DNA from: Mycobacterium lentiflavum
Lineage (GTDB): Bacteria; Actinomycetota; Actinomycetes; Mycobacteriales; Mycobacteriaceae
Direction: 5' to 3'
NCBI RefSeq assembly: GCF_022374895.2
Contig: NZ_CP092423.2
Span: forward strand, 4,960,001 to 5,024,000
DNA length: 64,000 nucleotides
The notes below the pieces were generated by a model, which was not told where the DNA came from, did no database searches, and saw only the letters and a program-made list of their open reading frames with translations. Position numbers and translations under genes: made by a program. Below, piece after piece: positions 15,494 to 24,196 of the stretch (the first letter of the stretch is position 1; each line of letters begins with the position of its first letter).

Positions 15494-15809
15494 CGACCTG
15501 CTCGTCCCAATCGGGTGATGCAACGTCGTGCACCGGAATTGCCACGTGAAGAATTAAATACCTAAGACATTGTTGCCGCATTTCGGAAAACCGCATTCAT
15601 CACTCGGGTGGGGCCACCTAGCGGAGTAGCCGGTGCGTGCGCTGGCAAGTAAACCGGGGACCGCGTCGCGGTCCACCCTACGAGGAGGTACGAGGCTTAC
15701 CACCCGTTGGGGTGGCCAGAATGGGAAAAATGGGTAGTGATGCGATGAAACACGGCGTTCGGAGTTAGCGTTGAATTCATGACCGCTGGACGTTCGCGCA
15801 GGTAGCCCT
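15494..15809. other. Divergent intergenic region between GGDEF and EAL genes
   Basis: 316 nt with no credible gene. It holds a perfect palindrome GGACCGCG-T-CGCGGTCC at 15658-15674 roughly midway, a candidate shared operator, and on the minus strand an AT-rich TAGGTATTTAAT near 15555-15566 that could be the promoter of the cyclase. I looked for a cyclic-di-GMP riboswitch fold and did not find one I could support. Confidence 0.5.
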
Positions 15810-17060
15810 GTGATAACCCCTGGCCCGATGACGACCGACACCCTCGACGAGGCGGTTACGGGTACAGGACTGGTCTCGGCATATCAGCAGGTCGTGACGC
15901 TGCCGAGCGAAACAGTCGTTGGCTATGAAGCGTTAGCGCGCTGGCCGAAGCTGGATAATCCATCGCCCATCGATGTGTTCGCCCGCGCCCAACAGACCGG
16001 CCGTTTGAATACGCTGGACGGCGCCTGCATTCGTGCCGCGGTCCGGGGCGCATTGTTGAGTACGTCGACTCCCGGAATGCTGCTGTTGATCAATTGCGAA
16101 CCCGCCACGTCGCACGTCGACCTGGCGCAGGACGACGACGTTAGGCACGCCGCTTCGCGCTTCCGCCTCACGTTCGAAGTCACCGAGCGGGGATTGTTGA
16201 TCAATCCGCGGGCACTGCTGCGCAAGGTCACGGCGCTGCGTTCGCTGGGATTCGCGATCGCGCTCGATGACATCGGCTCACACCCCGATTCGCTGGTGTT
16301 GCTCGACGTGCTGACGCCCGAAATCCTGAAACTCGACATGGGTTTGATACAGCACCAACCGGATCGGATGCAGGCCCGCACCGTTGCGGCCATCACCGCG
16401 CACCACGAACGGACCGGTGCCGTGATTTGCGCCGAAGGTATCGAAACCGAGGACCATCTGGAACAGGCATTGGCCTATGGCGCCACGCTCGGTCAGGGTA
16501 TGCGGTTCGGCGGTCCTGGAGAGCTTCCGCACAAGCCACAGGCGTTCTCGTGGCCGGCGCGAAAGATGCAGCCTGCACCGACAAAAGTCGACTCGGCGAA
16601 ACATGGCCTGGCAGAAGACGTTCCGACGACGCGGATCGTCCGCAAGGACACCGTCACCGAACTCGCCCGACACATCGGCCGGATAGCCGTCACCGCCGAA
16701 ACCCCGCCGATGATTCTCTTCACGCTGAAAGACACCGACGACATTCACCAGATGTCCCAACAAAACCTCTCGATAGTCGCCGAAAGATCGCCCCTGGTAG
16801 CGGTTTTCGGCCAGCATCTGCCCGAGGAGCTGGGACCGCGGGTCCGGCAGGTGCGGCTCGATCCAGACGATCCGTTGACGCAAGAGTCCGCCGTCCTGGT
16901 GCTCGGGCCCGACACTGCGGCGGCGCTGATCGCACGCGAACGCACCTTCCCCGGATGCGGACCGGACTCAGATGAAGATCGCCGGTACGAGATGTCGATC
17001 ACCTTCGACCGGGCCCGCGTCACGGCGGCAGCGCGAAGCCTGCTCGACCGGCTCGAGTGA
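15810..17060 (+). CDS. Cyclic-di-GMP phosphodiesterase (EAL) with C-terminal DICT domain
   Basis: A 416-residue soluble protein. Residues about 18-245 form an EAL domain with the catalytic set present: EAL in GYEALARW, Asn in LLINCEP, Glu in FEVTER, LDDIG, Lys in EILKLD, CAEGIET and Gln in GQGMRFGG. It is therefore probably an active phosphodiesterase making pGpG. Residues about 270-410 (VRKDTVTELARHIGRIA, PPMILFTLKDTDD, SPLVAVFGQHLP) match the DICT sensory domain often joined to cyclic-di-GMP enzymes. The start is GTG 15810 (weak GCAGGTAG upstream) or ATG 15828. It is opposed to the GGDEF gene across the shared gap and abuts the LAL gene tail to tail. Confidence 0.9.
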   Translation: MITPGPMTTDTLDEAVTGTGLVSAYQQVVTLPSETVVGYEALARWPKLDNPSPIDVFARAQQTGRLNTLDGACIRAAVRGALLSTSTPGMLLLINCEPATSHVDLAQDDDVRHAASRFRLTFEVTERGLLINPRALLRKVTALRSLGFAIALDDIGSHPDSLVLLDVLTPEILKLDMGLIQHQPDRMQARTVAAITAHHERTGAVICAEGIETEDHLEQALAYGATLGQGMRFGGPGELPHKPQAFSWPARKMQPAPTKVDSAKHGLAEDVPTTRIVRKDTVTELARHIGRIAVTAETPPMILFTLKDTDDIHQMSQQNLSIVAERSPLVAVFGQHLPEELGPRVRQVRLDPDDPLTQESAVLVLGPDTAAALIARERTFPGCGPDSDEDRRYEMSITFDRARVTAAARSLLDRLE

Positions 17061-17069
17061 TCCGATCAC
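17057..17069. terminator. Short palindrome between convergent genes
   Basis: GTGATC-C-GATCAC spans the stop of the EAL gene and reaches the stop of the convergent LAL gene. It may act as a weak bidirectional terminator. Confidence 0.3.
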
Positions 17070-19807
17070 GGCAGGATTTGGCGTCGACGCGCCTCCGCGA
17101 TTGATTCGCCACGCCGCGCGACACCGAGCTTGACGTAGAGACCCTTGAGGTACCACTTGACGGTGTTGATCGTGACACCGAGGTTGCGGGCGATCTGCTT
17201 GTTTGTCATGCCGCGTTCCAGCAGACGCAGAATTTCCACTTCCCGGCCGCTGAGCCCTTCCTCGGGCAAGGAGTTGCGTTCCCCGGGCAGGCCGATCATC
17301 CGGATCGCCGCCTTCGGGGCGTCGGAGTGCGCGGTGGTCAGCAGCAATGACAGGTATTCGGCCGGCACCTCCGGCAGTTCGGCGTCCCGTCGACCGGTCC
17401 GGCTGGCTTCCCGAAGGCCGACAATGACATTCAGCAACTCGGGCCCGGCGTCGACGACCGTACGAAGTAGACCCGCGTCCGCACCGGCGATCAGTGCGGG
17501 CACCAGCTCTTCGGTAGCGGCGCACGCATCACCGGCCAGAGCCAGTGCCCTGGAAAGCGCTACGGTGCTGGCCACCTCGGCGTAGCGCGCGCCCGCATCG
17601 CGATTGTTCTGCCGGATCGTGGCCAACAGATCGATCGCTGCGTCGTGATTGCCGCGTGCACTGAGAATCTGCGCCTGCATCACCAGCCGGTAGTGACGCA
17701 CGGCCATGGCGATGCTGTTGGCGCCCGACGGCATTTCGGTGTCCTGGCGGTCGAGGACGTCCTGCGCGCGGTCGATGTCGCCCGCTGCCACGTGCAGGCT
17801 TAAGCGCGCGCAGTCGAGGGCGGCGGATAACCGCGGCAGCGAGAGCAATTGTGCCGCTTGACATCCCTCGTCGAGCAAGGAAAAAGCGTCGTCAATGTCG
17901 CCACGCAGCACCTTGATGCGCGCCAGGGTGTTATAGGTCGCGATCATGAAGTCGGGGACACCGCTTTCCGCCCCGAGTTCGTGACATTCCTCCAAAAGCG
18001 TTTCAGCCGAGTCGATTTCGCCGCGTTCGTAGCACAGTCGACCTACCAATGCGCCCGCCAGCCGCGCGGCGTGTGAATGCTCGCCGGCCATGCTCCGCGC
18101 CAAATCACGGGCCTCGACATAGCGCTGTTCGGCGGTGTCCAGATCGAGCTGGGCGAACGCCGCCAGCCCGGCGAAGCATCGTCCGTACACGCCGGCAAAC
18201 GGGCCGCTGGCCATTTCGTGAAATGGGTTGGCCCACTGTTGACGCGAGAGCGCCCTGTCGTAGGCGAAGGTATGGATGTCGACGAACGTGCAGATGTTCG
18301 ACGAGACCGCCACCAGGAACGGCCGGCAGGCCGGCTTGTCCACGATGCAGGGCGCGACCAGAGCGGCAGCGCGATCGATGCGGTCGCGGTAGACGTCGGT
18401 ACACGCCTGCACGACGTCGGCCTCGGCAAGGAGTCCGGCGGCTGCCGCATCGGTTGCCCCATCCAGGGCGGCGCGCACGTGATCCAGTGCGATCTGCGCG
18501 TCCTCGGCCCGCTGCAGCAGACAATTCGCCCACGCGATCGCGATTTGCAGCGTCGGCCTGGTCGGCACCAGGTCCTTCGGCAGCCTGTTCACCAGCCCGA
18601 GCAGGCTGGCCATCCGGCTGTGCTCGACGAGGTACATGGCCTGCTGTTCCACCAGATCGACGGCCTCGGTCTCGTCGCCCGCGGCCAGCGCGTGCGTAAC
18701 CGCCTCGCTGAGCAGTCCCTGCTCGGAGAACCAGGCCGACGCGGTCCGGTGCAGGTTCACGATCCGGTCGGCATGATCGCGTTCCAGACGCTGGCGCAGG
18801 TATCCGCCGAAGAGGTGGTGGTAGCGAAACCACTCGCGGTTGTCGTCGAGTTGCATCAAGAACATGTCGCGGCGTTCCAGCTCTTCGAGGATGGCCTGTC
18901 CGCGAGGCTGCCCGCTGACGGCTGCCGCGAGGCCGCCGCAGAGTCGATCGCAGATCGAGGTGGTCAGCAGAAAGTCGAGCAGCTCGCCGGGCAGAGCGTC
19001 CAGCACATTCTCGGCCAGGTAGTCGCCGATCGAGTGGTGGCGGCCGGAGAAGCCGCTGATCAGCGCCGCGGCGTCCTTGGTGTTGCGCAGCGACAGGGTG
19101 GCCAGTTGCAGTGCGGCGATCCAGCCGTCGGTGCTGGACCACAGTCGCAGCACGTCGTCGCCCTCGAGCTCCAGCGCGTTGAGGTCGAGTAGGAAAGCCG
19201 CGGATTCGCGTGGGTCGAAGCGCAACTGCGTCGCGTCGATTTCGCTGACCTGGTCGCGCACCTTGAGCTTGCCGATCGCCGGTGTGCGGGTTCGGCTGGT
19301 CACGATCAGGTGCAGGTTGTCCGGGCCGACGTCGAGCAGGAATTCCAGTGCCGCGATCGTCTCGGGGTTGTCGATCAAATGCCAGTCGTCGAGCACAATC
19401 GCCACGGGCAGACGGTATTCCGCGACCTGGTTGACCAGCTCGGTCAGCACGTAACGCTGCGCGTCACGCGACTGCTGTTCGAGAAGATCCGCCAATTCGG
19501 CGCCCACCGTGGGCTCGACGCGACGGGCCGCCTCGATGAGGCTGCGCAGGAAGGAAAAGACGTCGTTGTCGTCGCGGTCGAGACTGATCCATGCCGTTGG
19601 AACGCCTTCGGCACGCAATTCGCGCTGCCATTGCATCGCCAGGGTGGTCTTGCCGAATCCGGCCGGTGCGTGGATCAAGGCCAAGCGCTTATTGCGGTTG
19701 GCCCGCAGCAGATCGATCAAGCGGTCGCGGGCGACGAGCTTGCCGAAGTAGGTTGGTGGTTGGATCCTGGTAGCGACGATCCGTGCGGAGCGCGTGTTGG
19801 TCTGCAC
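17066..19807 (-). CDS. LAL-type (MalT-like) LuxR-family ATP-dependent regulator
   Basis: A 913-residue regulator. An N-terminal STAND-type ATPase has Walker A APAGFGKT near residues 47-54 and Walker B AIVLDDWHLI. A long helical repeat (TPR-like) sensor region spans about 330-830, and a C-terminal LuxR helix-turn-helix ends the protein (GLSGREVEILRLLERGMTNKQIARNLGVTINTVKWYLKGLYVKLGVARRGESI). Such proteins oligomerise on ligand binding and activate transcription. GTG 19807 is chosen because GGGGAGG lies 8 nt upstream; an in-frame GTG at 19873 adds an unlikely leader. The target is unknown; the closest neighbours are the EAL gene (convergent) and a two-component system. The inducer cannot be read from the sequence. 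Confidence 0.9.
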   Translation of the reverse strand: MQTNTRSARIVATRIQPPTYFGKLVARDRLIDLLRANRNKRLALIHAPAGFGKTTLAMQWQRELRAEGVPTAWISLDRDDNDVFSFLRSLIEAARRVEPTVGAELADLLEQQSRDAQRYVLTELVNQVAEYRLPVAIVLDDWHLIDNPETIAALEFLLDVGPDNLHLIVTSRTRTPAIGKLKVRDQVSEIDATQLRFDPRESAAFLLDLNALELEGDDVLRLWSSTDGWIAALQLATLSLRNTKDAAALISGFSGRHHSIGDYLAENVLDALPGELLDFLLTTSICDRLCGGLAAAVSGQPRGQAILEELERRDMFLMQLDDNREWFRYHHLFGGYLRQRLERDHADRIVNLHRTASAWFSEQGLLSEAVTHALAAGDETEAVDLVEQQAMYLVEHSRMASLLGLVNRLPKDLVPTRPTLQIAIAWANCLLQRAEDAQIALDHVRAALDGATDAAAAGLLAEADVVQACTDVYRDRIDRAAALVAPCIVDKPACRPFLVAVSSNICTFVDIHTFAYDRALSRQQWANPFHEMASGPFAGVYGRCFAGLAAFAQLDLDTAEQRYVEARDLARSMAGEHSHAARLAGALVGRLCYERGEIDSAETLLEECHELGAESGVPDFMIATYNTLARIKVLRGDIDDAFSLLDEGCQAAQLLSLPRLSAALDCARLSLHVAAGDIDRAQDVLDRQDTEMPSGANSIAMAVRHYRLVMQAQILSARGNHDAAIDLLATIRQNNRDAGARYAEVASTVALSRALALAGDACAATEELVPALIAGADAGLLRTVVDAGPELLNVIVGLREASRTGRRDAELPEVPAEYLSLLLTTAHSDAPKAAIRMIGLPGERNSLPEEGLSGREVEILRLLERGMTNKQIARNLGVTINTVKWYLKGLYVKLGVARRGESIAEARRRQILP

Positions 19808-20445
19808 CGAATACGCCTCCCCTCGAGCGGCTGCCGGCAATGCAGCGAGGCAACTTATCCGATCCCCCACCACATATTTAACCCAACTGCCCTCCCTCTG
19901 CCAGACCTGGGACTTCGGATCGGGTGATACGGCAGTCGCAGGCGGCCGGCCGCGGGCTCCTACTGCGGTCGCAGATCAAGATCGCACCTGAGCACGATGC
20001 GTGTGAATGACCGAAATTCGTAGCGTCGATGCATGACACAACACGAAGAGCGATCCGATGGCTGACATCGGCGCTGTGTGGCGGCGTCCGGCATCCGTCG
20101 AACGCGCATCGGTGACCGGCTGGTTTGCCGGGGTGGTTCTCCCCGCGAATTCAGCACAGGCTGGCGTCGGGTCTTTCCCGTTGCCGCGCAACAGTATTGG
20201 TCGGCTACTCGCGGACTTGATGGTAGGAGCCCGCGAGGCTGTCCGCAGTGCATTTCGGACCCGAGCGCCGGGCGGGCAACCCCAGCAGCGCTACCATCAC
20301 CCGCGCCGCGAAGCTTTCATCGAGGACGCGGCGATGTCTCGCGAGATGTACCGACTGTGACAGGCTGGGATGTACTACCGGGGTAGGACATGGATGCCTG
20401 CCCCGGGGTGATGCCAACGACCCTCGCGCCCTTTACGATCAGGCC
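19808..20445. other. Intergenic region upstream of LAL gene and sensor kinase
   Basis: 638 nt between two divergent regulators without a convincing gene. Short open frames (for example 20058-20360) have no ribosome binding site and atypical composition for a protein. Contents I can support: a 12-nt palindrome GCGGCCGGCCGC at 19942-19953, and a strong inverted repeat at 20378-20406 listed separately. Small RNAs cannot be excluded by eye. Confidence 0.5.
20378..20406. promoter_or_regulatory. Inverted-repeat operator candidate for the two-component operon
   Basis: CCGGGGTAGG and CCTGCCCCGG are 10-bp arms (one mismatch) around a 9-nt loop, ending 39 nt before the kinase ATG. The place and symmetry fit autoregulation by the NarL-type response regulator; a leader hairpin is the alternative. 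Confidence 0.5.
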
Positions 20446-21669
20446 ATGCCGGACGCGCTGAAGCGCCGCGTACAAACCTGGGCGCGCAGGAAAGAGCAGT
20501 TGCTGCCCTCCGGCTTCAGCATGACCGTCGTCGCCGGTTTCGACGCGATGATGGTTGTGGTGGGCAGTATCGCAGCCCTGCAGCGTCCCGCTTCCGAGTG
20601 GCCGATCGTGGTGATCGCGATGGTGATCGCGTTCAGCCCCGAGATCGTGTTCTTCTCTTTCGATCTCAGCGGCATCGTCAACAGGCACGAGGGCCCCACG
20701 CTTTGGGCGGCGTTCATGGTGGGGACCGCGATCCTGCTGTTCGCCACCCCCACGGCGATTACCGGCGATTTCGCCCCGCTGATGCTGACCCTGACCGTCG
20801 GCATGGTCAGCGCCATCACCTCGGCACGCGGCGGCGCGCTGGCCGCTGCTTCCGCGGCCGCCCTGCTAGGGTGCGCCGCGGCCATGCACCGGCTGAACAC
20901 CCCGGCGCTGTATCTGGCATTCGTCGCAATCGGTTGGCTCGTCGGCTATCTGATGCGCACCCAGCAAGACCTCCTTATCAAACAGGGCCACATGCAGGAC
21001 CAGCTGGCTCAGCACGCCGCGGCCGACGAACGCCGGCGCATCGCGCGGGAAGTGCACGATGTCATCGCACATTCGCTCAGCGTCACGCTGCTGCACTTGA
21101 CGGGAGCACGCCACGCGCTCGAGCACGACGGCGTCGACGAGGACTCCGTTCGCGCCCTGCAGCGCGCCGAACACCTGGGGCGACAGGCGATGGCAGACAT
21201 CCGGCGCACCGTCGGATTACTCGATGCCGAAACCATGGGACTCACCCCGGAACCGGCCGTCACCGATATCCCCACCCTGGTAGAGGATTTCAGCCGCGCC
21301 GGGCTGAATGTCAGCTTGGGTGTCAACGGATCTCTCGACGACATCTCGGCGGCCGCGGGACTGGCGTTGTACCGGATCGCTCAGGAGTCGCTGGCCAACG
21401 TCGCCAAACATGCGCCCGACGCGGCGACAAGGATCACTCTCACAGTATCGCGCACCGCGGCGACGCTGAACGTCGTCAACGAGCTGCCCGCCGCAACCGC
21501 CGAGCGGCCCGTCGAGCCAGGGCGCGGATTGCATGGGATGACGCAGCGCATCGAGCTACTGGGCGGCACAATCAATTTCGGCCCCAGCCGAGGCGGGTGG
21601 TCGGTGCATGCCAGCGTGCCGTCGAGCGCCCACGCATCCGACCCGCCGACGCGGATACCGGCTTCGTGA
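20446..21669 (+). CDS. NarL-family sensor histidine kinase
   Basis: A 407-residue kinase. Five or so membrane segments lie in residues 25-170 with almost no extracytoplasmic loop, suggesting an intramembrane sensor. A HisKA_3 dimerisation helix follows (ADERRRIAREVHDVIAHSLSVTLLHL) with phospho-acceptor His204, then an ATPase domain (LALYRIAQESLANVAKHAP, then GRGLHGMTQRIELLGG). ATG 20446 fits the start of the hydrophobic region. Its stop overlaps the GTG of the response regulator (GTGA), so the two are translationally coupled. The signal is unknown. Confidence 0.93.
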   Translation: MPDALKRRVQTWARRKEQLLPSGFSMTVVAGFDAMMVVVGSIAALQRPASEWPIVVIAMVIAFSPEIVFFSFDLSGIVNRHEGPTLWAAFMVGTAILLFATPTAITGDFAPLMLTLTVGMVSAITSARGGALAAASAAALLGCAAAMHRLNTPALYLAFVAIGWLVGYLMRTQQDLLIKQGHMQDQLAQHAAADERRRIAREVHDVIAHSLSVTLLHLTGARHALEHDGVDEDSVRALQRAEHLGRQAMADIRRTVGLLDAETMGLTPEPAVTDIPTLVEDFSRAGLNVSLGVNGSLDDISAAAGLALYRIAQESLANVAKHAPDAATRITLTVSRTAATLNVVNELPAATAERPVEPGRGLHGMTQRIELLGGTINFGPSRGGWSVHASVPSSAHASDPPTRIPAS

Positions 21670-22334
21670 ACGACGACAAATCTCTGGTGAATGCCCTGAT
21701 CGTCGATGATCAGGAGTTGGTCCGCTCAGGCCTGTCGTTGATCCTGCGTGCCAAGCACGGCATCGTCGTGGTCGGCGAGTGTTCGGACGGCGACGAGGTT
21801 CCCGAGGCCGTGGCGTGCCATCGACCCGATGTCGTGGTGATGGATCTGCGCATGAAACGCGTCGACGGGATCGAGGCGACCCGGCGGCTGACCGAATCCG
21901 GCGGGCCACCGGTGCTCGCACTGACCACGTTCAATGACGACGAACTACTATCCGGCGTATTGCGCGCCGGGGCAGCAGGTTTCGTGCTCAAGGAGTCGCC
22001 GGCCGAGGAACTCATCCGCGCCGTTCGGGCCGTCGGCAACGGCCACAGTTACCTCGACCCAGCCGTCACCGCACGGGTACTGACCACCTATCGCGCCACG
22101 GCTGCACCATCGGCCGTTCCGGCCGTCTCGATCGACGAGCTCACTCCTCGCGAGCGCGATGTGCTCACATTGATTGCCAAGGGGCACACTAACGCTGAGA
22201 TCGCCGACGAGCTATTCATCTCGGGCCTTACGGTCAAGACCCACATCGGTCGCATCTTCACCAAGCTCGGGTTGCGCGACCGCGCCGCCGCGATCGTCTT
22301 CGCCTACGAACACCGCATCATCGCCCCGTCTTGA
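21666..22334 (+). CDS. NarL/FixJ-family response regulator
   Basis: A 222-residue protein with a receiver domain (IVDDQELVRSGL; phospho-acceptor Asp60 in VVMDLRM; Lys in GFVLKESPAEELIRAVRAVGNG), then a C-terminal LuxR-type helix-turn-helix at about residues 155-215 (ELTPRERDVLTLIAKGHTNAEIADELFISGLTVKTHIGRIFTKLGLRDRAAAIVFAYEH). The start is GTG 21666, overlapping the kinase stop by 4 nt. It is convergent with the DUF4185 gene 10 nt away. Targets are not visible, but the 20378-20406 repeat is a good candidate for its own site. Confidence 0.95.
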   Translation: MNDDKSLVNALIVDDQELVRSGLSLILRAKHGIVVVGECSDGDEVPEAVACHRPDVVVMDLRMKRVDGIEATRRLTESGGPPVLALTTFNDDELLSGVLRAGAAGFVLKESPAEELIRAVRAVGNGHSYLDPAVTARVLTTYRATAAPSAVPAVSIDELTPRERDVLTLIAKGHTNAEIADELFISGLTVKTHIGRIFTKLGLRDRAAAIVFAYEHRIIAPS

Positions 22335-22344
22335 CGGCTGTGGT

Positions 22345-23880
22345 CTACGGCAGCACCGTGTGCATCAACATCACGTCGTACGCGGACCACAGCGACAGGT
22401 TGAAGTACAGGTCCCGACCCGACGACCAGGGGTGGATCATCGGCGCGTAGATGCCACCGGGCATCTGGAACGACGACACGAGCGGCTGCTCCGCGCTCCA
22501 CGGTCCCGTCGGCGTCGGCGCGGTCCGCGCCACGACGTCGTTACTGCCGCCGTTGGTGTACAGCACCAGGTACTGCTTCAGGTAACTGTTGTACTGGGCT
22601 GACATCTCACCCACCGGCCCGGGCCAAAGTGGTGTTGCCGCACCAGGATTGGCGGCAACCCAGTGCCCGCCGTTGTCGCCGTTCCAGTATTGGTACTTGC
22701 TCAGGTCCGGCAGCTGCGCCGGGGGAACACGCGACAGGTATGCCGCACCACCTCGTCCAGACGGCGTTCCGAAGTTGTAGATATAGCCGTCCTGGCCCTT
22801 CATGAACGCGCCCATCTGAAAGTTCTCGTTGCCGGGGGTGTACCCGGCGCCGGGCACGGTGTCAGGCGAAGACGTGCGGATCGAACCGGGGAAGATCCCC
22901 CAGTTCTGGCCGTTGTCGTTGGATCTGGCGATGGCCGAATAGTTCGTCGACCATTCGCCGTCGCGGCCCCACTGCCGGATCGACATGTAGCTCATGTATT
23001 GCGTGCGGCCCAGCGACATGGCCGACGTCGGAATGATGCCCGTTTCGTGGCTCGCCTTGTGGATGGTGTTGACGACCTGCTTGGAAAGCCCGTTGGTCCA
23101 GACCGGCGAGCCGGAGTAGTTGTTGTTGGGCACACCGTCGGAGATGTGGATTCCCTGCGACAGATCATGGTCGTTACTGCGGAACAGCACGTTGTACCGC
23201 CATTGCTGTCCGCGAACCTTGCAATAGCCGAAGGTGTCACCGAAGGCCATCAAGGCCTGGCGGTTGGCAGGATCGCCGTTGTCCCAGATGATCCCGAGGT
23301 CCGTCCCGGAAATGCCGAAACGTTGCAAGGTCTTGTTCGGGCCGTTGGGCCCGGTCACCCAGTCGACCAGTGACGTCGGCGCTCCGGCGATCTGAGCCGG
23401 CGGCGCTGCCGCGTCGGGTGCCGGCTGTGGTGCAGCGGCGGGCGGAGCCGGGGGTGCCGCATTCGGCCGTAACGGCGCCGCATTCGGTGACTGCGGGAGC
23501 CCGGGCACCGGCGGGTTCGGCGCCGGCGGCGGCACCACGCCCGCCTGCGGAACCATCGGGGCCGAGTATCGCTGGCCGCCGCCGGTGGTCGGCTTGAGGA
23601 ACGAGGAGATCAGCGGGCCCAACTTGGGCAGCGGCGCCTGGTCATTCGTGTGCGAGGGCCGTCGCCCGGTCGGCGGCTGGACGACCGGCTGGGGCGCGGG
23701 TATCGGCGCCTGAGCGGGAGGCTCGACGTTCGCGTCGGGCGCACCGCATGGTGTGGCGTTTGCTGACGGCGCGGGGCCTGCCGCGACGATGTAAGCGATA
23801 GCGGCCACCGGCACCAACGCTAGCGACATGGTCCGAAGAATCCCCGACAAAGTCATACCTTTCCAGGAGCGAGACGCCAC
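22345..23880 (-). CDS. Exported DUF4185 protein, GH183 endo-D-arabinofuranase-like
   Basis: A 511-residue protein. A hydrophobic signal/anchor lies at residues 12-36 (ending SANA), followed by a proline/alanine-rich linker to about residue 165, then a DUF4185 domain to the end (SGTDLGIIWDNG, ALMAFGDTFGYC, NDHDLSQGIHISDG, YAPMIHPW). DUF4185 proteins of mycobacteria have been reported as endo-D-arabinofuranases acting on arabinogalactan/lipoarabinomannan (family GH183), so cell-wall arabinan trimming is the best guess. The start is GTG 23880; ATG 23856, just downstream, is an alternative. The rich linker suggests it must reach through the envelope. Confidence 0.82.
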   Translation of the reverse strand: MASRSWKGMTLSGILRTMSLALVPVAAIAYIVAAGPAPSANATPCGAPDANVEPPAQAPIPAPQPVVQPPTGRRPSHTNDQAPLPKLGPLISSFLKPTTGGGQRYSAPMVPQAGVVPPPAPNPPVPGLPQSPNAAPLRPNAAPPAPPAAAPQPAPDAAAPPAQIAGAPTSLVDWVTGPNGPNKTLQRFGISGTDLGIIWDNGDPANRQALMAFGDTFGYCKVRGQQWRYNVLFRSNDHDLSQGIHISDGVPNNNYSGSPVWTNGLSKQVVNTIHKASHETGIIPTSAMSLGRTQYMSYMSIRQWGRDGEWSTNYSAIARSNDNGQNWGIFPGSIRTSSPDTVPGAGYTPGNENFQMGAFMKGQDGYIYNFGTPSGRGGAAYLSRVPPAQLPDLSKYQYWNGDNGGHWVAANPGAATPLWPGPVGEMSAQYNSYLKQYLVLYTNGGSNDVVARTAPTPTGPWSAEQPLVSSFQMPGGIYAPMIHPWSSGRDLYFNLSLWSAYDVMLMHTVLP

Positions 23881-24196
23881 ATTGACGTACGCAGTTGGCT
23901 CATGTGACGATAGTGATTTAAGGGGCTTGTGTGACCAGTGATCAGCTAATAGGTATGCATCCGTGACCGTGTCGAAACCCTGGTTTCAAGCCATTCCAAG
24001 GTGGATTTGCTAGGGGCCCGTTCTCATCCCGCGGGCAACTGCGCAACGGCACACCGCAACCGCTGCGAAGTCAGACAATCCTGAGGCGCGGAACAAATTG
24101 CCATGGACAACCTGCGTTGCCAGGGCAGCCCAGGTACGCTCCCATGCGCAGCAAGCCCGTCATCGCGGGTGGGCAGTCCGCCAAGGAGGGCGAGCG
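23881..24196. other. Divergent intergenic region
   Basis: 316 nt between the DUF4185 gene and the transporter gene. It presumably holds both promoters; I see no repeat or RNA fold strong enough to name, apart from an imperfect GTGACCAGTGATCA segment near 23931-23944. Confidence 0.4.

Noticed and set aside
15494..15809. Cyclic-di-GMP riboswitch between the GGDEF and EAL genes
   Set aside because: I could not build the conserved GEMM core; only a DNA palindrome is clear.
20058..20360. 100-codon frame upstream of the sensor kinase
   Set aside because: No ribosome binding site, no domain and mixed composition; it may be part of a leader but is not supported as a gene.
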